A DNA stretch of 64,000 nucleotides from Pempheris klunzingeri (lineage: Eukaryota > Chordata > Actinopteri > Acropomatiformes > Pempheridae), in contig NC_092023.1 in the NCBI RefSeq assembly GCF_042242105.1, positions 15,946,433 through 16,010,432 on the forward strand, given 5' to 3'. This document shows positions 12,641-24,300 of the stretch, in pieces. The translations under genes and the position numbers were made by a program. The notes beneath the pieces were generated by a model. That model worked only from the letters and a program-made list of their open reading frames with translations, made no database searches and had not been told where the DNA came from. Position 1 is the stretch's first letter. Every line of letters begins with the position of its first letter.

Positions 12641-13258
12641 GCTCAGCACACGACTTTCCATATTTGGCTCGGGTGACTTTACCCTGAGAGACGGATCCCC
12701 CACATTGAGTCGGCCAAAATAACTCACTGTGGGCCAAAATGCATCTCATCCATTTGTCTAGCCTCGACATCTTGTAATTGCACATTGTAAAATCTAGCAC
12801 ACCTACCACTAAAGTAACCCAAATGATGAATATGAATAAACAGAAAATACGGTATGTAGTTTAATTTATTGTTTGTACAGTAAAATAATAAAAAAGTTAA
12901 ACAAATACACTTTTAGATAGACATACATTAGACATACAATAATGAAACTGCATTTGAAACTTAAAAAAAGTCCTACAGACGTGTAAAGACAGACATAATA
13001 ACTTATAAAATACATATTTCATTTCCCTTTGTCAAAGCAATCACGGTGAACCAGAGCAAGTTTACTAAAGCATTTCCCAGCAGCCAGTTCTCCCACAGCA
13101 GAGACAGAACAACGCTTCCTTGTATCCAAAGTTAGGTGTCTTACGAGAAAATATATCAGTATATGACAGCGTGTCATCGCTCCCTCTATTTTCCCCCCTT
13201 TCTCTCTCTCCCTGTTCCTCCTCCTACATGAAGCTGACTGTGTGCATGTTGTCATCAT

Positions 13259-15980
13259 TCACACTGCTGAAATGCTGATATCATTGCTGTCTGTTCTGCA
13301 ACGACAGAGAGAGGCCAACAGCTTGTCTATGATCCCTTTCCTAACGAAAACATACAGAGCCATGTCTGCAAGAGGACCCAACTTAAGGAACATGAAAGAC
13401 ACATCATTCAAGATGCTGTTTCTTGCTCCCGCTGCCAGGGACCAAATAGCACTGGGCAGGAACAGTAGCGTGTAAATAAGCAGCACCAGGACCAAAATTC
13501 CAACAATTCGTCGTTTTTCATCAGAGGCAACACGGTCAGCAGCAGACAGGGCTTTCAGGGTGCCGATCAGGAAGAATATGAGCAATGGGAAAGGAACGAG
13601 GATGATAACAGCAAAGATGGTTTCAGGGACCACAAAATTAACCCAGAAATGGGAAGGGAGCAGATAAACAAGAGGAAGGGCCCAGACTATGACACAGACC
13701 ACCACGGAGCTCTTGATAGTTCGTCTGAAGTGGTACCACAGAGGCCAGGCGATGACCAAGTACCTGTAATAAAACATGGACAAAGTCTATGAGGTCTCTC
13801 AGCATTATACAATTGCACTCAAAATTGTTCAACCCCCATTGCAAATTAGGTGTATTGCCAAAATTTACAAACTTTCAGCTGTGTTAAATGAACAGCCTAA
13901 ACAAGAACAATTGTAATAGTTCTGCACAACTGATATTACCGGTTGTTTCTCAGGTTCAACACAATTTCCCACTCGCAATAACTACTGCAGTCTCAAAATT
14001 ATTCAACCCCTTCTTCACCAGCAGCGTTAGTACTTAGTGGAACACCCTTTACTGTTATGACCTTCTGCACACGTCATGCATACCTAAACACCAGGTTCTG
14101 ACAGTGTTCCTGGCAAATTTTAGTCCATTCCTCATGGACAAGCTCTCTAATGTTCTTGGGCTTGCATGCTGCAACTGCCTTCTTCAAATCCCACCAGAGA
14201 TTTTCTATGGGATTCAAGCCAGGAGACTGTGACGGCCACTCTAGTTTTTCGGAAGCCAAGCAGCAGATGTGTTCTATCTTGAACACACCTGATGCAACTA
14301 ACGCAGCCCTTGGTTAGTTACATCAGATGTGCTTGAAACAACACCTGATTTGTAAATATGTGCACTTAGGGTTTCTGTTCAGGGGTTAAATGATTTTCAG
14401 ACTGCAGTAGTCATTAAAAATGGCATACTGTGTTGATTTGGAGAAACCACCTGTAATATTAGTGTTTTGGTATTTCAGTTGTTCTTGTTTGAGTTGTTCA
14501 TTGAACACAGCTGAAAGTTTGTACATTTTGCCAATACACCTAATTTGCAATGGGAGTTGAATATTTTTTAGAGCAACTCTATAGTAAAATGATGGTGAGA
14601 CAGAGAAGTGGCGCCACACATACTGGGCAGACAGTTACCTTTCCAGGGCGATACACACCATGAAGCCAACACTGGCAAGCACACCCCAGTAGTATATGTA
14701 AAAGACAATTTCATATAATTTCCAATCATTAGGTTCTGCCACCTCAGTGATCATGCAGCAGAGCTGAATTAGGTCAGAAATGAGAAGGTTGATGACGAAG
14801 ATCGGAGCGACATGATCATTTCTCACCTGCAAGAATACAATAGAAAAAGTAAATAAGCAATTGTAAACATGCTGTGAACTCCACATCGTCCCAAATATAT
14901 GATCCTGCTCTCTCCAACAGTTGTAGAGACATTTTTGCACTTTTCATCAAACGCTCATTTGTGCTGTCAGAAATATGACCAATGGCCAATCACTGTAGTA
15001 ACATGACTGTGGCTGTTTTCAGAATACCATAATAAGCTGGTATTCATACGAAGTATGACACTGAGTATGTACACATACACATCCATCTACCAGAATTAAT
15101 TATTTTCTCAGATTTAGTGACCCACGTCTGCATGGGCAGTTCTACCGCTCCTGGTTCGGAAACAGAAATAAACTTTTAGCTTCTGAAATAAAATGTTTGA
15201 GACAGTTCTGATGGAGTCATTACTTTGTTCCAGCCTTCTGACACCTAGCCAACAAGCCACAGAAAGATCATTTACAGACAGACATACTGTGCAAAAGAAA
15301 CATGACACAGATAGTTTATATATGTACAGTACTGTGCAAAAGTTTTTGGCTGGTGTGAAGAAATGCTGTAAACTAAGAACCCATCCATCATCTATACTGA
15401 TTATCCTTCAGGGTCTGGAGCCAATTCCACCTGACTTTGGTCAAGACGTGGAAAGAAGATCAAGAAGTCCTGGAAGTGATGGTGTGGCCCCCACAGAGCC
15501 CCGATCTCAACATCATCAAGTCTGTGTGGGATCGCATGAAGAGACAAAAGGATCTGAGGCAGCCGACATCCACAGATCTGTGGTTAGTTCTCCAAGATGT
15601 TTGGAACAACCTACCTGCCAAGTTCCTTCAAAAACTGTGTGCAAGTGTGCCTAGAAGAACTGATGCTGAGTTGAAGGCAAAGGGTGGTCACACCAAATAT
15701 TGATTTGATTTAGATTTTTCTTCTGTTCACTCACTTTACATTTTGTAAATTGATAAAAATTAACAATTAAATTTACATTTTTTAAAGCATTTTAACTTTA
15801 CAGAATTTCTTCAAATCTGCCTAAAACTTTTGCATGGTACTTTATACACATACATAGATATAGTGTACATACCAGTGAATAAAGAGCATAGATGGCCACG
15901 AGGATCAGAGGAAGGGTGATACCAATGATAATGCATGTCGCCACATACATGATGTTGTAATATTCAAAATATTCCTCCAT
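13259..15980 (-). CDS. Orphan class A GPCR, copy 2 (tandem duplicate)
   Basis: Coding exons 15980-15873, 14826-14639 and 13763-13259 join in phases 0 and 2 to 266 residues. Exon 2 is 188 bases, exactly as in copy 1, and both intron phases are identical. Conserved blocks include [78 protein letters not shown] and the C-terminal SISAV. The extracellular N-terminus is much shorter than in copy 1 (MEEYFEYYN before TM1). It keeps an acidic/tyrosine flavour but loses both glycosylation sequons. As in copy 1, no TM3/ECL2 cysteine pair is seen. The frame is open throughout, so the gene is probably functional. Intron 2 carries one Tc1-like element and intron 1 another; both leave the splice sites intact. 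Confidence 0.82.
13808..14582 (-). mobile_element. Tc1-like element with transposase remnant, in GPCR 2 intron 2
   Basis: Long imperfect inverted ends: TCAACCCCCATTGCAAATTAGG at the left mirrors CCTAATTTGCAATGGGAGTTGA at the right, and the matching arms extend over more than 100 bases. TA dinucleotides flank it. On the minus strand, 14286-14074 encodes the last part of a Tc1/mariner transposase ([20 protein letters not shown], the final catalytic Glu of DD34E), starting without the earlier domains. The matching position in GPCR 1 (about 5728-5740) is uninterrupted. Confidence 0.8.
15325..15844 (+). mobile_element. Degenerate Tc1-like element in GPCR 2 intron 1
   Basis: Inverted ends: TACAGTACTGTGCAAAAGTTTT at the left and AAAACTTTTGCATGGTACTTTA at the right, with the arms matching for about 55 bases. 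The plus-strand frame 15437-15703 encodes the C-terminal third of a Tc1 transposase ([19 protein letters not shown], ending GGHTKY). The usual Glu of the final catalytic position reads Lys here (IIKS for IIES), so the enzyme would be dead even if complete. The 5' two thirds are replaced by a piece of another dispersed repeat (15383-15453). Confidence 0.8.
15383..15453 (+). repeat. Dispersed-repeat fragment nested in Tc1 remnant
   Basis: CATCCATCATCTATACTGATTATCC..GGGTCTGGAGCCAATTCCACCTGACTTTGG matches the same consensus as the repeat at 25641-25860 (CGCTTATCCG..GGAGCTGGAGCCAATCCCAGCTGATTTTG). It sits where the transposase 5' part should be. Confidence 0.5.
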
Positions 15981-16799
15981 TCCTCAGAGTGAAGCCTGTT
16001 GTTTGAAAGATCAGGTTAAAGATTATTATAGGTTTTTTTGTTCCAGTGTATACGTGACATTGTGCAGTGACATCACTGAATGTGTGAGGTTCACACAAAT
16101 ACAATATACCTATAATATACCAACAATCATATCAGATCAAAAAATCACTTTCACTCTACAATATATAAAACAGTATCTACTAATAATATTTGGTTTAGGA
16201 TGTTCTGCCTGTCTTCTGTATTCGATGTCCCACCCCTTGTTGAATGTCCCTCTGCCCTCTGATTTTAGATGAGGAGGCTTTCAATCCACTTGATGAAGCA
16301 TCTGCATGCTTGATCTTTTGTGTGCAGTTTATGCACTACAACATTTGAAATGCATGAATTGCATGAAAATGTTCCGGGGAGGTTTGTTTCATGTGAGCCT
16401 CATCTCTGTCTGTCCTCACATCCTGTTTGTCTCTGTTGTCTCCAGTCGATGAAGGCTACAATATGCCCCAACAAACTATCAACAAGCTACACAACTAAGA
16501 TGATAGAAGGTGGGCACTATTAGAAGGTATTATTTTATGTTTATAGCATTATCAGCTGGCTCATTAAGTCACTGTAACCTGTCTTAAGGTTACATAACTC
16601 TGTCCTGTTGAGAGACTTTTCATGAATGGTCGCAACATACAAAACTTATTTTCATATCTCAGCTGTCAACATTTCCAGGAAAACTGGAAACATTGCTTTG
16701 AATACCTCTCAGTGAATTCATGCTAGCACAGACCAATAGACATGATAATGTCAATAATATAATTATATAAAATTAAATACTGTTGTGCTTCACTATACG

Positions 16800-17715
16800 G
16801 TGAATAGCACATGGTGAAGACGGCATGTTTCTTTGTCTGTGGAACTATTGGACTCCTTTCCCCAGTGTCCCCCAGTTTCACAGATAGGTGTGAAATCACC
16901 CCCGCACCCAGCTCCACAGTCACCGTTGGCCGGAGGGGGGACAGATGATTTTACGACCTCAGGCCAACAAAACCAGTTCACCCCCACTGAACTGTCTCTT
17001 TTTCCCATTGTCTCCCCTGGAGGGGGACAGACAAGCTCTTTTTCCTGGACCTCTCCTCACAAGAGCAGGCCACCTCCTTTATGGTAGCGACACAAGGTCC
17101 TGCCTGAACTAAACAGACCAGCGCCAGCAGGTACGACCCGGAGTCTGCAAGCTGATAACCAACAACAGCACACCAGCAAGTTAGTACAGAGCTGCTAAAT
17201 AACAGGAACAAAGGAGCGACCGGATTCCTCCAGCCTGCAACCACACAGCAACGGACAAGAACCACACCTTTCCTCCAGCAACAGGCTGAGAAAGCAGCAT
17301 CCTCAAGGACACTTCTTCTCCCCTTTAAGGACTGGTAACAAACTCTAACTGGGCATAATTAGCATAGCATTACTGCATACATGGTTTACCCCTGTTAATG
17401 TATTGACTTGCTTTAATGTTCATTGAGTTTGATTGTTGTGATGTGTTGTAGTTACTGTGCAGCCATTAAGTTTAGTTGATGTTAGTTTGTTCACACAAAC
17501 ACAGAGTCTACACATAACTAACCACCTTTTCTTAACCTGCACCTTTATCTCACACACACACACAGTTTTCAACAGGCCACTGAGGGACAAAGCTAAGCTA
17601 ACAGCACTTAGCTTCCTTTGTCTCCTCAGCCCCACACCCCAGGGGGGCTGCCCATCACCATTTGGGCTCTCCCCCACCTTTGTGGGCCCATCTCACATTC
17701 CTCAGCCTTATCGCG

Positions 17716-17792
<77 letters not shown>

Positions 17793-18140
17793 TCCTATTA
17801 TATGTTAGTTTAGTCATAGACACTTAGTTAGATTGTTTGATTGATTTTGCTCTGTTTTAATAAATGTTTTAAGATCTGCTGTCTCCTTTAATGTTGTACA
17901 AGGGTGAACACTGCCAACCTCTACACTGTCAAGAACTTCAAAATCCGTCAGCTAGCTATCAATGTGGTAATTTTGGTAGTAATTATTAAATTAATTATAA
18001 AACATAATTCCAAATTGATAGTTTAGTATTTTTATGAGACTAAATCAATTAAAACGGCTATCTTTTCCTCGTTTTTCAAGGTGGTGCCCCAATCGAGGCA
18101 GTTCCATTCATTTTAATAATTATTAATTATCTTTGATAAT
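16800..18140. repeat. Repeat-derived block, possibly LTR-related, in GPCR 2 5' intron
   Basis: A long GC-richer, frame-poor block is present between the coding exon and the 5' exon of GPCR 2 and absent from GPCR 1. Its right part has AATAAATG at about 17860 and GGTGGTGCCCCAATCGAGGC at about 18080, which looks like an LTR end with a primer-binding-type string. No gag, pol or env frame is present. Boundaries and class are uncertain; it could also be a non-LTR or DNA-transposon relic. Confidence 0.35.
17717..17789. repeat. (CA)n microsatellite
   Basis: About 36 uninterrupted CA units. The His-Thr and Val-Cys frames over it are artefacts. Confidence 0.95.
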
Positions 18141-18370
18141 TATTAATCATTTCTGATAGCCAAATTGAACTTTACTACATGTTAATGCACAACAATACTA
18201 AATACATAAAAAGCCTTTGTACCCATGTTATAGGCACATCTAGATAACTGTAGTATTATGTATGCTTACAGTCCAATGGTGTCTGCATGTTACACTTTGC
18301 ATATTCATTGTCATACATTTTTGTAAATAATAATCTCTACCGTATAAAAAAGAGATATGGCAATATTTAC

Positions 18371-18500
18371 CTTTGAAAGCTGCAAGACCCCTCCCTGAAT
18401 GAGTTCCCTACACCAGTGTCTGATGTTTTGTCCTTGGATCCAACCAGTCTACTGTAAATATGGTGAATGACAACATGCAGTACGTTCCTGATAATCGACA
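18371..18500 (-). other. Non-coding 5' exon of GPCR 2
   Basis: The minus-sense donor GAAAG|GTAAAT ends the exon at 18371. The sequence is a close match to 7790-7905 upstream of GPCR 1 (GAATGAGTTCCCTACACCAGTGTCTGATG, then AAATATGGTGAATGACAACATG). The duplicated unit therefore included the upstream exon. Its distance from the coding exon (2.4 kb against 0.8 kb in copy 1) is explained by inserted repeats. Confidence 0.5.
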
Positions 18501-18997
18501 CCTGCTCTTCGAAGGAGGAGAGAAAAAAGTAGTCAGGCATGACTATGTCATGTACATCAGAGTAACAATCATAAGCGGCAGGACAGAATAATGTCAAACT
18601 TTCAGAGCGTATAAAATACTTATAGGTCAAGGGTTTATCTTTTTTATCTTTATGTTGCATTAAATATTTCAAAAATATTTTACTCCAATCCCATGTGAAA
18701 GGGAGTTATTGCTTGTAAATAAATAGCGCACTAAGTGATGGTTTATGAGAGCCCAATTTTTGTGGGCTGAAGAGGCTGCTATTATAATATATAACCTCCT
18801 AAACCGGGAAAAGCATGAACTTCCTACATGCTTTTACTTTTACTTTCATAACTGCAGAATGCTGCTTAGTCATGTCCTGTTTCTTGCTTGTGTGCAATTA
18901 GTAGTTGCTACTTGCCAAGTATTTCAGTGGTTGAGTTTTATATTTACCATTTTAGTTTTGTTCTTTCATCCCTGTTATCCCTAAGTCCTTGTTAACA

Positions 18998-18998
<1 letters not shown>

Positions 18999-19063
<65 letters not shown>

Positions 19064-19071
19064 TAGATAGG

Positions 19072-19130
<59 letters not shown>
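18999..19130. repeat. Compound (CT)n(AT)n(GATA)n microsatellite
   Basis: Three adjacent simple repeats follow one another without spacer: about 30 bases of CT, 30 of AT and 70 of GATA. Confidence 0.95.
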
Positions 19131-19131
<1 letters not shown>

Positions 19132-20621
19132 AAATCTTAACCTTAAAGTTTCTAGGTATTCACTTTCAGTTTCATTTCTGCTTCAGTGAGTTTGAATGCG
19201 TTTATTACGTGGGATGAATACAGATTTATGCAACTTTTGGGCTTTCCTCTTTCCCCTTCCTCTTTTTCTTCAGTATGCGCTGAGAAAACATTTGAAACTT
19301 CAAGCATGGCCTCTACACAGTCAGCCAGAGTCTGCCTCTGCTCCAGGGAATTGAACTCAGTGAGCACAGTGACATCTGGTGGCTCAGAGAAAGCAAAGCA
19401 GCCCCTGAAGCTTTGGGCCCAAGCACAGAAATTGAGAAACTGATGTCATTCTGCATTGCACGCAGAAAGTGGACGACAAGCTTCCAGTATTAGTCGTGAT
19501 TCATTCTATTGTCAAGATCATCATCCCTGATGAGTTAATTACAATTAAACTAACTTAAATACAAAACAGGATGATGTGGAGGGACAGGCTGGAGTAAGGC
19601 TAAGTGAGTAAAGCTTAAGTTGTTTTCTGAACAGCTGAGGCCAACTCTACAAACTGACTAACATTCAGTCCACCAGTTAATCTAATTATCTGTTTAATTG
19701 ATTAGTGAGTATATGCTCCCAGTATTCAGGCAATAAGCAAAACAGTGTTAAATTGTCACATATTTGAATGGGGTCTGGTGAGATATCTTACTTAAATGGC
19801 ACTTGTAGTGGCTGTGTTAAATGACACGATGTACAATGTTTGTGCAAAGGGACTTCAATTATTGTCAATCAATTATTGTTGTTGTTGCAGGCTTCCATTA
19901 AATAGGGCTTTGACATGTCATGTCAGACATTCCTTTGCCCCTTGTTTACCTCCACTCAAAACCAGATAAAGAGCAAATACCTTCTTCAGCTACAACTAGA
20001 GTACATTTAGTTTTTGTGTGATAAACCCTGAGGCTATGGACATGCTATTTATGTAACATGACTTTGTTTGCATCTACAAACAGGTTCGACTACATACAAT
20101 TGTTCTTACATTGACAAATGAAAAGTCCAGAAGAGTGTATGAGTGTAACAGGCTGTGGTTATATAACATATGATCAACATAGTAAGTAGGAGCAGCTGAT
20201 ATATCGATGTATGTGGGTATATGTAGTCAGTAGCCGATGAGGGAAGTGGAAACAGATGAACAGGAAAGGTAAGTTCAGTGCAGGCTGGCGCCACATTGAC
20301 TGAAAGTGGCAATGTTTTCAGTCAAATTTAACTGAACAATTTCTTAAATCTGTTTTTGAAATCAAAGTTTCATTAATTTGTTTTTTCTTTCATTGAAACA
20401 AAAAAAAAAATAGGTCTTTAGGGGTGTATTGGAAATGGTATTTCAACCTCTAAGTTAACTGACAGTTGAGCCCTGCAGGCATAGAAATGCAAAGTAAACA
20501 CATTTGTTTGGATAAGTAATGAGGTGATTTTGTTAGCTGTGGTGTTGAGGATCAGTCCATTTCGCATCTGTACTGACCTACGCCAACACTTGCAAGTAAG
20601 TTTTTAAGCTATTCAATGTGC

Positions 20622-20709
<88 letters not shown>

Positions 20710-20720
20710 CACACACACAC
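20622..20720. repeat. (GATA)n microsatellite with CA tail
   Basis: About 22 perfect GATA units followed by a short CA run. Confidence 0.95.
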
Positions 20721-21131
20721 CTTACAGTCTGTTTTTGGTGTAGGGTCAAACATTTCTTGTGTTGGGATTGCACTGGGACCTAAGCATTTCTATTATTCTG
20801 GCTACAGCTTTGAATGTAGATAGGAAATAAGATAACAAAAGCAGAAATAATTCAACTAGAAACTGAACCAAAAAAAAAGGTTCTTCAGTGGACTACCCTG
20901 TCTCCTTTATAAGCAATTGAAATTTGAAAAAGTGAATACATTTTTTGCAACATGTGGGTGTCTGACTCTTGTGTAGGTGGGGTGGGAGGTCTAATAATTG
21001 TCCGCTTGTCATCGGATTTGATGATCACGATTTGATTCTGTCCTACTGGATACACTTTGACATGTCTTCCTTCATGAGTAATAGAGGCACTTAAATACAC
21101 CAGTAGTTGTGCTCTCTGTCTCAGGATAAGG

Positions 21132-21357
21132 ATGACCTTGGTGCAGGTGGCAGTTATTGGTGCCGGGGCAGCAGGTCTTTGTGCCGCCAAACACATCCTG
21201 GCCAGCCCAAACAGCTTCGCCTTTCCTGTGGTGTTCGAACTCAGCGGTAATGTTGGTGGCACTTGGGTTTACGACGAACGTGTCGGTATGGAGGACAACG
21301 GGCGGCCCATTCACAGCAGCATGTACAGAGACCTCAGGTAATTTAATATGCACATTA

Positions 21358-21395
<38 letters not shown>

Positions 21396-24300
21396 TCACA
21401 CATGCACAGCCTATGCAGTACATCCTGACCATCTCCCAGAGCAGACTACCAGTGTGTCATCTGTGTCACCGCCCACTCCTACAGGACCAATGTGCCGAAA
21501 GAGGTGATGAAATTTCCCGATTTCCCCTTTGAGCCCCAGCCGCAAAGCTTTGTGTCCCATCAGGAAGTGCTCAAGTACCTGGAGAGCTATTGTGACAGCC
21601 ACAGCATTCGGCCTCACATCCGGGTGAGTCTTTCGGGCTGTGCTGGTTCAGACCAACAACAGCACTCGTCAATCCTTTCAACTGGCCCACAGCATTGGGG
21701 ACAGTGCGTTAAAGCTGATATTATTGTGCATTCTCACTGTGCCTCTGCTGCCTTCTTTCTTCTGGGTCTCCCTACATTTACCAGTTCAACACAGTGGTGG
21801 AAAATGTGAAGCCTGTTCTCATGACAACAGAGGACGAAGAAGTGAGGACCACCTGGGAAGTGACATCATCTGATCCATTAGGTTGCTGCAAAACAGAGAC
21901 CTTTGACGCAGTCTTTGTCTGCACAGGGTAAGATGTGTTAATGTGGGTATGAGGATAAATGAATGAATTCAGTTTATTAGTTTACTCAACTTATCCACAC
22001 TGCAACTAATCTTAGTTGTTACACTTCATATGTTTTGACTTTCACAGTTTGACTGATTTCCTCCAGATGCCGCTTGGGGTCGCCAGAATGCTGCGACCTC
22101 TTCTATCCTTCAACTGTCTTAACCTGTTAATGTCTCCCTCTCTAAGGCACTTCACTGACCCTCACATCCCAGACATACCAGGGATTGAGAACTTTAATGG
22201 TACAGTTGAAGTTAATACGTTTTCACAACCATGACTATTTTATTAAGGTAGCATGTCAGATTATTATTATCACTAAGCTTTTATTTAAGATTGGGAACTC
22301 TTTTTTCAAGAGAGACCTGCGTACAATGAAAAGCACTATACAATCAAACAGAGAACATACACAATATACATCTAGAAAATTAATAAATAAATTAATAAAA
22401 TGCAAGTGTGATTGCGAGTACATGAATATAACGTTTTAAAATGTTCAAATGAAATGAGAATATGCTATTTGATTTGCTTTTGGAGTTTATTCCATTTGTA
22501 CGCAGCATTGTATTTGAAACCACATTTTCCAATTTAATGTTAAAATATCCTAAGACCTGACATTGTAAGTGGTGCATTTAAGTGTAACCAGAGAGCAGAG
22601 ATAACTGGGCAGTTTTTGCCTTAGAGCCTTATAAATAGATAGCATAGAATACAGTACAAAAAAGATAAACTTGCACGACTCACAAATCAACAGCAAATCA
22701 CTGACTAAAATTAAGAAATATGACAGTAGCAGTCCACATTGCTGTAGTGTTGATTTTAAAGGACAAAAACCTTAACCTTTGTCAGTCTTTGATAAGATAC
22801 AGCATGTAAACAGACAGGTTTGGAGCAGTTTCCCTTGATGTCAGTCCTTGTGCTAAGCTTGGCTCTCATACCTCTCTGTGTGCAGGACGCAAAGACAAAA
22901 CTGATGTCACTCCTCTGTCTCTGCATAGGAAAGGTGCTCCACAGTCACGACTACAGGTATGCCAAGCCATTCTCGGGTCAGTCTGTGGTGGTTCTAGGAG
23001 CCGGCTTCTCAGGAGTGGACATTTCCATTGAACTGGCCAAAGCTGACGCCCAGGTAACAACTTATTCCAGCTCTGCTTGATGGAATTGGCAAGATTACCT
23101 TATCTTTCTCTGTGAAGAAGACAAATAATGATTTACATCATTTACTGCTTTTCAAGATTCAAGGTGCATTTGAATCTTGAATTTTGAAAAGCAGAAATAG
23201 AACAAGAAACAGTGTAAGAATGTAATGTCACATGGGGGAGATGCTTGGCCATGATTAACAATAATGAAGACGCATCCCAAGCTAGTTTTGACACAAATGA
23301 GGTTGACAATACATACTGTACGTATTCATACACATGCCAGCAATAGCACATTATTTTGTTAACATGTTTAAAAACTGTACCACATCAGATGAATAATGAT
23401 GCACAGACCCCACATCTATGTGGAAATAGCTAAGCAGGGCAGGGAGTCAAAGAGCAAAAAGCCGTGGAGTCACTTCAACTTGTTATCTTCGTGACAGAAA
23501 ATAATGCAGCCTTTTATCTGGGTCAGGAGAATATGCCACCTCATTTAAATCTGATTAAAATCTAATTTAAATAAAATTGGACATTAAAGAGTTAGTTTTT
23601 TGAAAACACTGAAGAAACAATTTCTTTCTGTGTTTCCATTTGTCTCTCTCTCCCCAGGTCACTCTGAGTCACGGTCGCCCTCGTTTTACCTGTCCCCTAC
23701 CTCCTGGGCTGCATCAAGCCAGTCCAATCGAGGCCATCCAGGAGGATGGCAGCATTCGCTTCCAGGTTACTAAACTCTAAAAGCAGACTAACACCCACAC
23801 ACTAATTCTAACGCAGTTTGCGTGCGTGTTTTCCCTAAAGAAGTGATAAAGAAGAATTTGGTATTCTTTTCTAAGGTGAAGACAATTGTATCACACAGAA
23901 AAATGGTCATGATTAGTCAAAACAAAAGTCAAAAGTAAACCTCCATCTCAGCAAGATGATTCTGCAAAAGTCAACTCATACTGTTACAGCAGTTACAAGC
24001 TTCTGTTACAAGTAACCAATTGTTGGCAGCAGCACTTCTCTCGATGCATTGTTAGTATAAATGTAAAGGGATGTATTCTGGGATGATAGAAGGGATGTAT
24101 TCTGAAATGTGAAAAGTGTAATTAGTGAATAAGTGTTTCATTTTTCTATTTTTCTGACTATGTCACCATGACAATAGTTAATAAAGAATGACTTCCAACT
24201 GCTTTGGCAAGATGGCATCTCAGTTTTTTAACTTTGAGCAGCTGCTTCAAATGAAAACCATCATAAAATGAGATCTAACTGTAACTGACACTTTGATGCA

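Larger units (their letters stand above)
18540..21120. other. Intergenic, GPCR 2 to FMO
   Basis: AT-rich sequence with two large microsatellites, listed separately. No exon is recognised. Confidence 0.5.

Noticed and set aside
13808-14582. Treating the Tc1 relic as an active transposon
   Set aside because: Only the last part of the transposase remains, so it cannot move itself.
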